From the NCBI RefSeq assembly GCF_013140855.1, contig NZ_JABBPG010000007.1, forward strand, positions 124,001 through 188,000: DNA of 64,000 nt, given 5' to 3'. The notes below the pieces were generated by a model that did no database searches, was not told the DNA's origin, and saw only the letters and a list, made by a program, of their open reading frames with translations. The stretch comes from Pseudoalteromonas caenipelagi. Its GTDB lineage: Bacteria > Pseudomonadota > Gammaproteobacteria > Enterobacterales > Alteromonadaceae. Positions within the stretch are counted from its first letter, which is position 1. The number at the start of each line of letters is the position of its first letter. The position numbers and the translations under genes were made by a program. This document shows positions 46,601 through 55,215 of the stretch, piece by piece.

Positions 46601-48638
46601 AGGTGGTGACTCATTACGTGCGGTGCAAGTCAATGAGCTACTAGAGCAACAAGGGATCTCCTTGCCACTGGAGCAAATTTTTAAGACCCAAACTTTAAAA
46701 GCGCTTGCCGATTATCTGACTCAGCATGACGCTGACTCTATGGGTGTAGTAAAAGATGTTCCCGCGTTTAGCATGATAAGCGAAGAGCAACGCGCGCAAC
46801 TCCCTGAGGATGTGATTGATGCGTATCCATTAAGCGGTATGCAGGCAGGTATGTTCTACCATATGATGTTGGCGCCAGAGTCGAATATTTATCACTGTAC
46901 GGGCACATCACATATTTGTTTGGACCATAAACTCAATGAAGCGCTGTTTTATAAAGCGGTGCAAGAGCTGGTGGCTCATCATGAGATTTTGCGTACAGGA
47001 TTCGACTTGCACAATGAGTATCAGCCCATTCAGTGTGTGCACGCACATGCCCTGTTGCCAGTGGAGTTTTCTGATATTTCAGCATTGGAAGAGTCTCAGC
47101 AAGAAGCGCAGGTGATGGCATTAATAGAGCAAGAAAAAGCCTCACCGTTTGATTTAACACAGCCCACGTTACTGCGCTTTTTTATTCAACATCGCAGTGC
47201 CACAAGCTTCCAGTTTACTATGACGGAATGTCACCCTATTTTTGATGGCTGGAGCTACCACTCACTGATCGTTGATGTGTTTAATCTGTATGCTGAAAAA
47301 ATGGGCCGTCGAGCGCACACCGCACTGCCACAACTAAATTGGCGTTATGCAGACTTTGTGGCCACTGAAAAAGCGACCATAAACAATCCACAAAGTATCG
47401 ACTTTTGGCGCAATTATTTGGCCGATTTTGAACCACTGGCATTGCCGCTGCAAAGTGATGCTATGTGTGAGTCTAAGCAATTGCGTGCGGTACACCTGCG
47501 GATTGAAGATAACATTTACGATGGCTTAAAAGCATTGATGAAACAAGCCAATGTACCGTTGAAAAGTGTGTTGTTAGCAGGTCACATCAAGGTGATGAGT
47601 TTAGTCAGCGCACAACAAGACGTACTTACAGGTATTCCAACTAATGGTCGCTATGAAGGTAAGGGGGGAGATAAACAGTATGGTTTATTTATCAACACAT
47701 TACCGTTTAGACAAAAGTTAAAAGACGGCACGTGGCAAGCCTTAATTCAAGACACTTTTGCGCTGGAGTGTGACCTTATTCCACATCGTCGCTTCCCTTT
47801 GGCTGAAGTACAGCGTTTAGTGGGTCGAGAAACCTCACTATTAGAAGATGTGCTATTTAATTACATGGACTTCCACGTGTATGAAGCGCTTTGTCCTGAG
47901 TTGGGTTTAACTGTGAAAAACAACTTGCGCACTGACCAAGTTCATGAAGGCACTAACTTTGCGCTGACGGTACATTTTCAACATTTAACACTCTCTTCTG
48001 GCCTAAAAGCCAATGATGTGTCACTCCAATTGGACTACGACAATGATCTGTTAACGCGCGAGCAAGTGGTTGCATTGGGCGAATTATATATGGCGGTGTT
48101 TGCACAAATGGCCGACAACGCCCATGCGCAGCACCAAACGTTTAGTCACGGCTCTGTTGCCATTGCACAGCGTTTAGCAACGGTTACAGCTAATGATCTC
48201 AGCCAATTAGACAGTGCTTCAACTCAAGAATCAGTCACTGAACAAACGGAACAAGACACAGCGACGCAAGGCGTAGAGTCTATTGAGCAAGCATTGCTCG
48301 AGGGCGTTCGCAGTGTTTGGTACGAACTATTGCAAGCCAAGGTGAGTGATACCGATAACTTCTTTGATGCAGGTGGTCACTCGCTGCTGTTCTTGCCCTT
48401 ACTCACTAAGCTCAAAGCGCTACCAGAGCAAGGGCCTATGAGTGATGCAAGCACTGCGGCGCTCAAAGCAATTACCACGCTTGATTTAATTAATTACCCG
48501 TCAATTGAGCGTTTTTGCCAGTTTATTTGCCCTACAGGGCAAGCGCGAGATCAAGTTGACAGTGGCAAGACAAAAAATAAGCAAGATGCAAGGGCAAGAA
48601 TGCTCAAGCTAAGAAACCGACAAGGTAAAAGGGCATAA
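43605..48638 (+). CDS. Non-ribosomal peptide synthetase: C-A(Thr)-T-C-T
   Basis: A 1677-residue protein continuing the NRPS-1 chain. Domains: C 1-440 (FHHIITDGWS at 130-139), A5 455-970, T5 (Ser1003, GGDS), a second C at about 1055-1490, and a final T (AGGHS, Ser1593). The A5 pocket reads DFWNIGMVH plus the terminal Lys, the classic Thr code, so Thr should follow Asn-Asn. The second C domain has ECHPIFDGWS in place of HHxxxDG: the first His is Cys, but the second, essential His is kept. No A domain serves the last carrier. It could be loaded by A5, as one A domain serves several carriers in yersiniabactin HMWP2, or in trans. It is 60 bases after NRPS-1 and 2 bases before the PKS gene. Confidence 0.94.
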   Translation: MTEQLSFPVSMAQQGMWLSETLFSGTGHNHVCQGFCIDKSIRNDFIQQAVSLIVQQQESLRTVFKFQQGEVKQYILPELDWHIEQLECASNEQTQLVRRLTRETFSLSQAPLFRVIRLVQPEQDKLLFIFHHIITDGWSADIFKCQLWQNYQQLAQGHTPQLDELELQYGDFAEWQREQLGEQQAQQQLTFWREQLADVTPCTFPADKVRPAQPSFQGKQLEIALPKQLVQGVNTLAQQQQTSAFNIYLSAFKVLISRYTRQEDITVGSPVAGRDMAELEPIMGYFVNTVVYRTQCDMSQSFSAYLEQVKNTVLDAWEYQQLPFAKLVSDIYGERSLDTSPFFQLMFAYYRHDDGTDEHMSELGVSTWQLHNDTSKFDLTLSLEDNVDAVSMALEYSTELFEAQSIERIAAAYTQLLASIIAASDVPLYQLPLLNEEAKNAQLARYASAAGDYSSPFNSICEGFEQMVARFENNDAIVDGERTLTYQQLNVHANQLARHLLSVQPHLAQGSKVAICLSPSVDTMVAILAVLKVGAAYVPIDPSAGQQRLEYILDDANVDVVIGNQDSLALFTERNLHLVCLDTHAQQIASNDDSNLNRHIECADQAYMIYTSGSTGKPKGVKTTHHNVLRLFSATDHWFEFNSQDVWSLFHSCVFDFSVWEMWGALLYGAKLVVIPKEVTRAPDVFAQWVEKYQITVLNQTPSAFKQYAAIGKPYHLRYVIFGGEALDIPSVSRWFEQYSDQQPKLINMYGITETTVHVTYQALSAELLKGRIAAPIGEAIPDLSMYVLDPWLQPVPDGMTGELFVSGDGVADGYHNRVELSAERFLNNPFSDVQPTLYRSGDLVKVDNQGELIYQGRADHQVKIRGFRIELGEIENALLACSGIKEALVLAHETPQQGAQLVAYVVCDELNVQALREQLAKTLPEYMIPAIFMPLEAFGLTINGKIDRRALPEPKVDRSTLMQEFVAPSSAIEVGIAKIWQQVLNVDSVSVNDNFFALGGDSLRAVQVNELLEQQGISLPLEQIFKTQTLKALADYLTQHDADSMGVVKDVPAFSMISEEQRAQLPEDVIDAYPLSGMQAGMFYHMMLAPESNIYHCTGTSHICLDHKLNEALFYKAVQELVAHHEILRTGFDLHNEYQPIQCVHAHALLPVEFSDISALEESQQEAQVMALIEQEKASPFDLTQPTLLRFFIQHRSATSFQFTMTECHPIFDGWSYHSLIVDVFNLYAEKMGRRAHTALPQLNWRYADFVATEKATINNPQSIDFWRNYLADFEPLALPLQSDAMCESKQLRAVHLRIEDNIYDGLKALMKQANVPLKSVLLAGHIKVMSLVSAQQDVLTGIPTNGRYEGKGGDKQYGLFINTLPFRQKLKDGTWQALIQDTFALECDLIPHRRFPLAEVQRLVGRETSLLEDVLFNYMDFHVYEALCPELGLTVKNNLRTDQVHEGTNFALTVHFQHLTLSSGLKANDVSLQLDYDNDLLTREQVVALGELYMAVFAQMADNAHAQHQTFSHGSVAIAQRLATVTANDLSQLDSASTQESVTEQTEQDTATQGVESIEQALLEGVRSVWYELLQAKVSDTDNFFDAGGHSLLFLPLLTKLKALPEQGPMSDASTAALKAITTLDLINYPSIERFCQFICPTGQARDQVDSGKTKNKQDARARMLKLRNRQGKRA

Positions 48639-48640
48639 GC

Positions 48641-51600
48641 ATGGAAACGGTAACGGGGCTAGAAATTGCAATTGTCGGTATGGCCGCTCGGGTGCCAGGC
48701 GCAAACTCAATAGACGAGTATTGGGAAAATTTGCTGGCGGGCAAAGATGTATTAAAAATGCAGCAACAACGCTATCCCGAACAAAATGGCAATTTAGGCG
48801 GGGTATTGGATAATGTGCATGGCTTTGATGCCGCCTTTTTTGATGTTGCAGCACGAGAAGCTTGTCTGATGGATCCCCAGCTTAGGCAGAGTCTAGAAGT
48901 CAGTTGGCATGCATTAGAAGACGCGGGTTTGATAAATCAGCGCACTGATGCACATATTGGCGTATTTGCTGGGGCCCCAACCAGTGCTTATTTAACGTAT
49001 GGTATCAGCAACAAAGATAGATTAGACAGTGCGGTAGAAATAGATGAGTTAATTCATCATAACTCACAAGAGTTGTTTGCCAGCAAGCTCGCTTATCAAT
49101 TGGGTGTGAATGGACCTGCTTTGTCGCTGACAACGGGGTGCTCCACTTCCTTTGTATTGCTCCATTATGCCTGCTTAGCACTCAATAGTGGCGATTGTGA
49201 AACGGCGTTAGTGGTTGCCAGTCGCATTGGCTATCCCCATTACGAAGGCTACACTGCCACGCCGGGCGGACCGCTTAGCCCTGATGGCCTATGTCGGCCC
49301 TTTGCCAATAATGCAACAGGTATGGTGCCTGGCAGCGGTGCTTTGGCCGTGGTGCTTAAGCGCTATGAAGAAGCGCTCGAAGATGGCGACCGCATTTATG
49401 CGGTGATCAGAGGCAGTGCATTGAATAATGATGGTCGTGATAAGTTGGGCTTTGCAGCCCCATCTGTAAATGGCCAAGCACAAGTTGCTAAGCAAGCGAT
49501 GATGAATGCCGATATAGAACCGCATGAAGTGGCGTATGTCGAAGCTCATGGCACAGGGACTGAGCTGGGCGATGGTGTTGAGTTAAGAGCGCTACAGCAG
49601 GCATATGCTCAAGCTTTACCCGGTCAGTCATGTGCGCTTGGATCTGTCAAAGGCAATATTGGGCATTTAGATGCCGCATCAGGGCTGGCAAGTCTCGTGA
49701 AAGTGAGCTTGATGTTACATCATCGTACTCTCCTGCCCACCATCAATTGTGATGACCCCTTAGCGCAACTACAATCACCAAGCAGTTATTTTTATGTACA
49801 ACAAGAGGTTGCACCTTGGCCTGAATCTAAATCGCTGATCGCCGGATTGAACATTTTTGGGATCGGTGGCACCAATGGTCATGTGCTGTTGCAAAATGCC
49901 AGCGCCATACCTTTAGCAGCGACAGAGCACAGTGAACAGATATTATTTTTAAGCGCGAAAGACCCTCAAGCGCTGTTACGTAACCGAGATGCATTGGTTG
50001 CTTGGTTGCGTAACAATCCAAAATGTAACTTAAAACAATTAAGTTGGAATTTACTCAATTGCAAAGCGCCGATGCTTTATCGCAGTGCAGTCAGCGTAAC
50101 TTCTTTGCAAGACTTACAAGTGCTTAAAGCAATTACCAGTGATGATGTTAGCAAAGCTCAGGGAGCACCAACCATTAGCATTGAGGCTATAACAAGTGAC
50201 GATCTGATTGTGTTGGAGCGTCTATTTGATAGTGATGACATACTGAATGCTCATTTTAAGGGGTATCTGAGTGAGTCGAGCGCTGAGTTAGATATCATCT
50301 GCAAGTCGCCATCAATGTGGCATGAGCTACGCACCCAAATGGATGACGATGCGAGCATTGAAAGGTTGCTAAACCGAGCTGTGTGGTTGAGCGTGTTATC
50401 ACGGTTGTCACAAATGGGGTTGGAGTTTAAAAGCATTCATGCCTGCGGCGCGTTGTTTATTAGTGCCGCGCAGTGGGCTGGTGTATTAACGGCAAGTCAG
50501 GCGCTAGCTTTGCTTCGCGACCAATCAATCGCGCACGTTGAAAGCCTGCCTGGTCAGGCGCGCTGTGCACTGGCATGTAATGACTCAAAAGAGCCGCTAA
50601 CTGCCAAGCACTGGCAACAAGAAGCCTTTTGGCAGGCCTTGTGTAAGCGCAAAAGTGACAAGCAAGCACATTGTTTGCCATGTTGTCACCTTACGGTCAG
50701 TACTAGTTTGCATAGCATGGCTGCACAGCTGTGGATGCATGGCGTTACAGTTGATAGCGACGCGTACTTTGGGGAAAGGTTTGCACCTTTATCTTTGCCT
50801 GGATATGCATTTGCAGCAACGCGTTTTAAGCTGCCTTTGAACAAGCATGAAAGTACTCTTTGGAGCATGCAGCAGTGGTCGAAAGTAGCACAGCACGATA
50901 ATACTCAAAGACAAATCTTATTGCTGATGCCCCAAGGGAAAGCGGCAAAAAAAGTGCAGCGTTGTTTTAGCAGCAGCGAAAAAAATGTTTGGACCATTTA
51001 TGCAGCTTTGCAATTTAGTGTTGGCGACGACCATACGCTCTATGCGGATTTAACGCAGCAGGCACATTTAGAGCAAATTGAAAACCATGTTCAACAGCAC
51101 ATTGGTGCACCATGTAGTTGGGTAGATGCAAGGTTGAGTGTGTTTTCAAATAAACCTGAAGCTTTGTTAAATGCCATGGTGGATGTGTCATTGCGTCGCA
51201 GTTGGCAAGCACTTGATAACCATTTACTCGATACCAACACAAGATGGACACAGCTTTGCCTCATACCGGGTGAACCCGCTTATAACAAAAGCGCTCATTT
51301 AGCGCGGTATATTCTTGATTTCTTCTCATACCAATATCAAGACTTGGCACTAGCTGTCGCGCCAAAAATACTGTGGTGTGAAATAGAGAAAGGTGCGACT
51401 AAAGCGCCTCAAAGCAGCGTGCTCACTAGTGCACTTTTGAGTCAGCTCGTGGGTGCTAAAGCATACCAATTTAAAGTCATGCACAAACAATTGTTTGGTG
51501 TCACCCATAGTCGATTTACCCCCAGCGATAATGCCCAAGTTAACTATAGTAAGGCGCTACTGATAGGCATTGAGCAACCAAATGGCGTTGCCATTGCGTC

Positions 51601-52492
51601 AGCGCTGCCTGCCTTGTGTGAACATATCCATGTGGTGTTGCCCGCAGACTTTCCCGCTCAACAGCAATGGCAGCAGTGGTTACTTGACCACGTTGAGGGT
51701 AATTTATATAGCAACATTATTTTACTACTCAGCAGTTGGTTAGAAGAAGGTATTGCCTACTCTTGGCACAGCAACAAAGCAAGCCGCTCTTTGCACAAGC
51801 AAACGGATTTACAGGGTAGTGATATTTGCATCAACTTGGTGTCTACAGATAATGCCTTTAGTCAGCCAGAAAACTTGTTAAAACACGTTGAACATCAGGT
51901 GGGGTATCGTCAATTATTGACTAAGTTAATGGTAGCTAACCCGTTGCTAAACTCACTGGTATTGCTACAAGGGCCAAGCACTGCGGGCTTAACCAGCAAT
52001 GCTAAATTGTGGCATCAGGCTGGCAAAGAGAGTTTCTCAAGTGTTGTGCTAGCCAATCAGCAGATAACCCCAGAAGACTTAGGGCGGTGTTTTAGTGCTT
52101 TGGTGCAACCGACGCACAAGTTACTGGTTGATGACATGCTAGTGAATCACGTGTCACCGGCCACGTTAGTCAAACAAACATCGCAACTAGATGAACAGCA
52201 ATATGCGCCGCGTCCAGAGCTGGAGCAGCCATTCGCAGAGCCCGCATCGTCACTAGAGCGGCAAATTGCCCTGATTTGGCAAAGCTATTTCTATTTATCA
52301 CCCATTGGTCGTAACGATGACTTTTTCAGCCTGCATGGTCATTCTCTGCTAGCACTGAAGATTGTTAATCGCATCAATGAGCAACATACGACGCAGCTTA
52401 CACTACAGGATGTTTTGGAAAATCCAACGGTAGCGAAACTAGGTGAGTTAGTTGCTGCTAATAAGTCTGCGGCAAGTCAAGGAGCAGTATGA
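48641..52492 (+). CDS. Polyketide synthase module with KS, degenerate AT and KR remnants, carrier domain
   Basis: A 1283-residue protein. The ketosynthase (about 1-430) has an intact triad: C167 (TTGCSTSF), H303 (VEAHGTGT) and H342 (KGNIGHLDAASG). Downstream, SVLSRLSQMGLEFKSIHACGALF matches the position of an AT helix and GHSxGE elbow, but the nucleophilic Ser motif is absent. SLPGYAFAATRFKL matches the post-AT linker. A further region (about 750-1170) resembles an eroded ketoreductase ending in the linker before the carrier (QYAPRPELEQPF). The carrier has LHGHS with Ser1235, one Gly replaced by His. It overlaps the next gene by 4 bases. With no working AT it would need trans-acylation, or may act as a transfer or non-elongating module. 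Confidence 0.88.
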   Translation: METVTGLEIAIVGMAARVPGANSIDEYWENLLAGKDVLKMQQQRYPEQNGNLGGVLDNVHGFDAAFFDVAAREACLMDPQLRQSLEVSWHALEDAGLINQRTDAHIGVFAGAPTSAYLTYGISNKDRLDSAVEIDELIHHNSQELFASKLAYQLGVNGPALSLTTGCSTSFVLLHYACLALNSGDCETALVVASRIGYPHYEGYTATPGGPLSPDGLCRPFANNATGMVPGSGALAVVLKRYEEALEDGDRIYAVIRGSALNNDGRDKLGFAAPSVNGQAQVAKQAMMNADIEPHEVAYVEAHGTGTELGDGVELRALQQAYAQALPGQSCALGSVKGNIGHLDAASGLASLVKVSLMLHHRTLLPTINCDDPLAQLQSPSSYFYVQQEVAPWPESKSLIAGLNIFGIGGTNGHVLLQNASAIPLAATEHSEQILFLSAKDPQALLRNRDALVAWLRNNPKCNLKQLSWNLLNCKAPMLYRSAVSVTSLQDLQVLKAITSDDVSKAQGAPTISIEAITSDDLIVLERLFDSDDILNAHFKGYLSESSAELDIICKSPSMWHELRTQMDDDASIERLLNRAVWLSVLSRLSQMGLEFKSIHACGALFISAAQWAGVLTASQALALLRDQSIAHVESLPGQARCALACNDSKEPLTAKHWQQEAFWQALCKRKSDKQAHCLPCCHLTVSTSLHSMAAQLWMHGVTVDSDAYFGERFAPLSLPGYAFAATRFKLPLNKHESTLWSMQQWSKVAQHDNTQRQILLLMPQGKAAKKVQRCFSSSEKNVWTIYAALQFSVGDDHTLYADLTQQAHLEQIENHVQQHIGAPCSWVDARLSVFSNKPEALLNAMVDVSLRRSWQALDNHLLDTNTRWTQLCLIPGEPAYNKSAHLARYILDFFSYQYQDLALAVAPKILWCEIEKGATKAPQSSVLTSALLSQLVGAKAYQFKVMHKQLFGVTHSRFTPSDNAQVNYSKALLIGIEQPNGVAIASALPALCEHIHVVLPADFPAQQQWQQWLLDHVEGNLYSNIILLLSSWLEEGIAYSWHSNKASRSLHKQTDLQGSDICINLVSTDNAFSQPENLLKHVEHQVGYRQLLTKLMVANPLLNSLVLLQGPSTAGLTSNAKLWHQAGKESFSSVVLANQQITPEDLGRCFSALVQPTHKLLVDDMLVNHVSPATLVKQTSQLDEQQYAPRPELEQPFAEPASSLERQIALIWQSYFYLSPIGRNDDFFSLHGHSLLALKIVNRINEQHTTQLTLQDVLENPTVAKLGELVAANKSAASQGAV

Positions 52493-54000
52493 TGAATATC
52501 AGTATTGATAACAACAGACAGGTGTTGCCACTGACCAATGGTCAGCTTAGTTTTTGGTTTATTTATCATATGACCAAAGAGACGGCGAATCATTTTTTGC
52601 CTTATGAATTTGAAGGGCCATTATGTGGTGACTTACTTGAAAAAGTCCTCAATACACTGTTACAAGATAATGAGATCCTGCGTTCATCAGTGAGCGATTG
52701 GTGTGCGTTGCAGTATGTGTATCCCTATGAATATTTTCATTTACCTTATGAAGACTTAAGCGGTCTATGTGAGCAAGGCCGAACTGCATCATTAGGGGCA
52801 TTATTTTTAAAATATGCCGAGCCAAACTTTGATTTAATGAAGCCTCCTTTACTAAGAGCTTGCTTGGTTAAAATCGCACCAGAAAAACATTTACTTATGT
52901 TAGTAACACCGCACTTTGCAATGGATGGCGCTGCACTACATCAAATGGACATAGAATTGCGCGCTTTGTATCAAAAAGCGTTGCAAGGAGAGCCGCTAAG
53001 AGTCGGTAAAAAGCTAGGGCTGGCTGAGTATGTTACCCAAGAGCAATCAATTAGGCATTCGCAAAGCCTGCAGGCCACGCAGTTTTGGCAACAAAAATTG
53101 AGCCAAACCAACCCGACCTATCTTGCGCCTTCGTTATTAGATATCACCAATCGTGCTCGGCGTGGAATATTTATCCCGTTGAGTCAAGCCCAGTTACAAG
53201 AGATTGAGAGGTGGTGTTCGAAAAACAAACTCACCCAGCAGATGGTATTTTTAGCTTTGATCGGCAAAGTGATGGCCAAACTATCAGGTAACAACAACTT
53301 ATGTTTAACCACGGTACAAGAGAATCGGGATATCGATGGCGCAAGAGCGCTTTATGGTGCACTGCTTACGTCACTGCCAGTGCCATTGCAGCTAGCGGAT
53401 AGCCAGTCATTGCTTGAATTATTGTTGCAAGTTAAACAAACCACGCTTGCTGTGTATGCATATCGGCATGTGCCTTGGAGCATTCCTTTGTCAATCTTGG
53501 CCCATCGTAAACTCGCTAAGCGCCCTTGGTGGCTAAAAATGCTCAGTAAGCTCAGTGGCGCTTATCACAGCATTAGTAAACAGTCGGGGTTATATCCGCA
53601 AGCGTTGGCTGATTTTGCCGCCATAGCCGCCAGTGATATTGAAGAAGATAAAAAGATCCTGCGCTTTGGTCCGCACCATCAAGCACTGACCATGAACGTG
53701 AATATGCTGCCTTCATTTTATGAGCAAGGTATCGACACTAAAGCAATCGAGCAAGACTGTGCGCAGGCATGTCGAATTACCTTACGTCGCGAGCTGGACT
53801 TTCCTGTGCCACAAGATGACAGTGAATGGGAGCAAAATGTGTTGAATTTTTATATTGAAAAGCATCCGCTCAAAGGGGCGGGGATCCGTTTATCTCATCA
53901 GTGTTTAACCGAGCACGCAGAGCAAATAATACGTGAAGAGCTGTATGCACTGTTAAAGCAACCCGCAAAGGTTGCGCAATTTGCTGAACAGAGAGTTTGA
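52489..54000 (+). CDS. Free-standing condensation domain protein
   Basis: A protein of about 503 residues consisting of one condensation fold, related to NRPS C domains. The active-site motif reads TPHFAMDGAALH (H142): the first His of HHxxxDG is Pro, while the catalytic His and DG remain. NFDLMKPPLLRACL and TTVQENRDIDGARALYGALL correspond to the later C motifs. It shares a distinctive C-terminal insertion (WWLKMLSKL to LYPQALADF) with the terminal C domain of NRPS-3, so the two are paralogs. It starts at ATGATG, with the PKS stop overlapping; the second ATG (52492) is better spaced from AGGAG. It may join chains between carriers or perform chain release, as VibH does in vibriobactin synthesis. 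Confidence 0.88.
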   Translation: MMNISIDNNRQVLPLTNGQLSFWFIYHMTKETANHFLPYEFEGPLCGDLLEKVLNTLLQDNEILRSSVSDWCALQYVYPYEYFHLPYEDLSGLCEQGRTASLGALFLKYAEPNFDLMKPPLLRACLVKIAPEKHLLMLVTPHFAMDGAALHQMDIELRALYQKALQGEPLRVGKKLGLAEYVTQEQSIRHSQSLQATQFWQQKLSQTNPTYLAPSLLDITNRARRGIFIPLSQAQLQEIERWCSKNKLTQQMVFLALIGKVMAKLSGNNNLCLTTVQENRDIDGARALYGALLTSLPVPLQLADSQSLLELLLQVKQTTLAVYAYRHVPWSIPLSILAHRKLAKRPWWLKMLSKLSGAYHSISKQSGLYPQALADFAAIAASDIEEDKKILRFGPHHQALTMNVNMLPSFYEQGIDTKAIEQDCAQACRITLRRELDFPVPQDDSEWEQNVLNFYIEKHPLKGAGIRLSHQCLTEHAEQIIREELYALLKQPAKVAQFAEQRV

Positions 54001-54051
54001 TAGCCTTTGGTAAGACTTTGTAAGCAAAGCGCTAAATTCGCAATGATTCGA

Positions 54052-54079
54052 TTGACCTAAAATAGGGAAAATTTATACT
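54052..54079 (+). promoter_or_regulatory. Likely sigma-70 promoter inside the cluster
   Basis: TTGACC (54052-54057) and TATACT (54074-54079) are separated by 16 bases in the 156-base gap before the hydrolase gene. It could give the hydrolase, membrane protein and NRPS-3 a second, independent transcription start. Confidence 0.6.
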
Positions 54080-54156
54080 CAATATGCTTGAAATAACTTT
54101 GTTTTGGTCCGTGGTCGCACTGTTAATTATGAAAAAGAACAGATGAGAATATCGCA

Positions 54157-55215
54157 ATGCACTCAATAATAAAAATCGCCAGCGCGCTGTTGTTTGGTTT
54201 GGTCATCGCCGTTATGTGGCTGTCGAATTATGACCGTTATGCCGTTGAGATACAAAGCCAACAAGAGACCTTGTATGGCTCATTAGTGCTGCCCAAGCAA
54301 AGTGCTGATAAACCTGTGCCTGTGGTGATATTTGTACATGGAGATGGACCCATATCCAGTGGCAGCTATGGTTACTATAACCCCTTGTGGCAAGCGCTCG
54401 CTGAGGCGGGGGTTGCGTCACTGTCTTGGGACAAACAAGGGGTGGGTGGTTCAAGTGGTCACTGGCTTGGACAAAACATGACGCAACGTGCTGAAGAACT
54501 TAGCGCGGCGATTGATTGGGTATCTAAGCAGCCAAACTTAGATAGTCAGCGTATTGGTGTGATCGGTTTTTCACAAGCAGGTTGGGTACTCCCGTCGGTA
54601 CTTGCCCAAGATAAACGGCTCAAGTATGCGGTTATGGTATCAACCGCGGTTAACTGGGAGCAACAAGGCCACTTTCAAACCGTGCAGCGCTTAAAGTCAT
54701 TAGGGCAAGAGGGGCAGTTGTTAGCTCAAAACCTCGACTATAACGAAGCGTTAGATGCGCTATTAAAACAACGAGTGCCTTACAAAACGTATCAGCAATT
54801 TATCACCCAAAGTGCACCGCAAAGCTATGGCGGCAAGGTCATGAGCCGAAGTCGCTACGAATTTGTCATTAACAATATGCAGGTTGATGCCAGTGCCATG
54901 CTGGAGCAAGTTAAACAGCCCGTGTTAGCGCTATTTGGCGACTCTGATCAGGTGGTTGATATACACCAGAGTATTGATACTTATCAAAGCAAACTGTCTG
55001 GTCCGTTTAGTTACAAAGTGTATGAAGAAGCGGATCACGGCTTATTCAAAAACGAACACTTTGCAGGCATTCGTAAAGATTCAATCTGGTTTGGCGTAAA
55101 AATGAATTGGTTGGGAGCCGATGGCTTAACCGAACAGTTTGTTGCTGATGTACTTAGCTGGGTAACAACCCATGCTCAGTTGAATGCTCAAGGAGCGCTT
55201 GTCGATGGAGAATAA
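54157..55215 (+). CDS. Membrane-anchored alpha/beta hydrolase (biosynthetic cluster copy 1)
   Basis: A 352-residue alpha/beta hydrolase with one N-terminal transmembrane anchor (about residues 5-24), so the catalytic part should face the periplasm. The oxyanion region is FVHGDGP and the nucleophile elbow GFSQAG (S139). D262 or D264 (FGDSDQVVD) and H294 (EADHGLF) complete a plausible triad. SWDKQGVGGS and LGQNMTQRAEELSAAI are shared with the hydrolase at the right edge of the window, so the two are paralogs. In this context it may hydrolyse the peptide, for example for release, maturation or resistance. The family (COG1073-like) is too broad to say more. Confidence 0.85.
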   Translation: MHSIIKIASALLFGLVIAVMWLSNYDRYAVEIQSQQETLYGSLVLPKQSADKPVPVVIFVHGDGPISSGSYGYYNPLWQALAEAGVASLSWDKQGVGGSSGHWLGQNMTQRAEELSAAIDWVSKQPNLDSQRIGVIGFSQAGWVLPSVLAQDKRLKYAVMVSTAVNWEQQGHFQTVQRLKSLGQEGQLLAQNLDYNEALDALLKQRVPYKTYQQFITQSAPQSYGGKVMSRSRYEFVINNMQVDASAMLEQVKQPVLALFGDSDQVVDIHQSIDTYQSKLSGPFSYKVYEEADHGLFKNEHFAGIRKDSIWFGVKMNWLGADGLTEQFVADVLSWVTTHAQLNAQGALVDGE

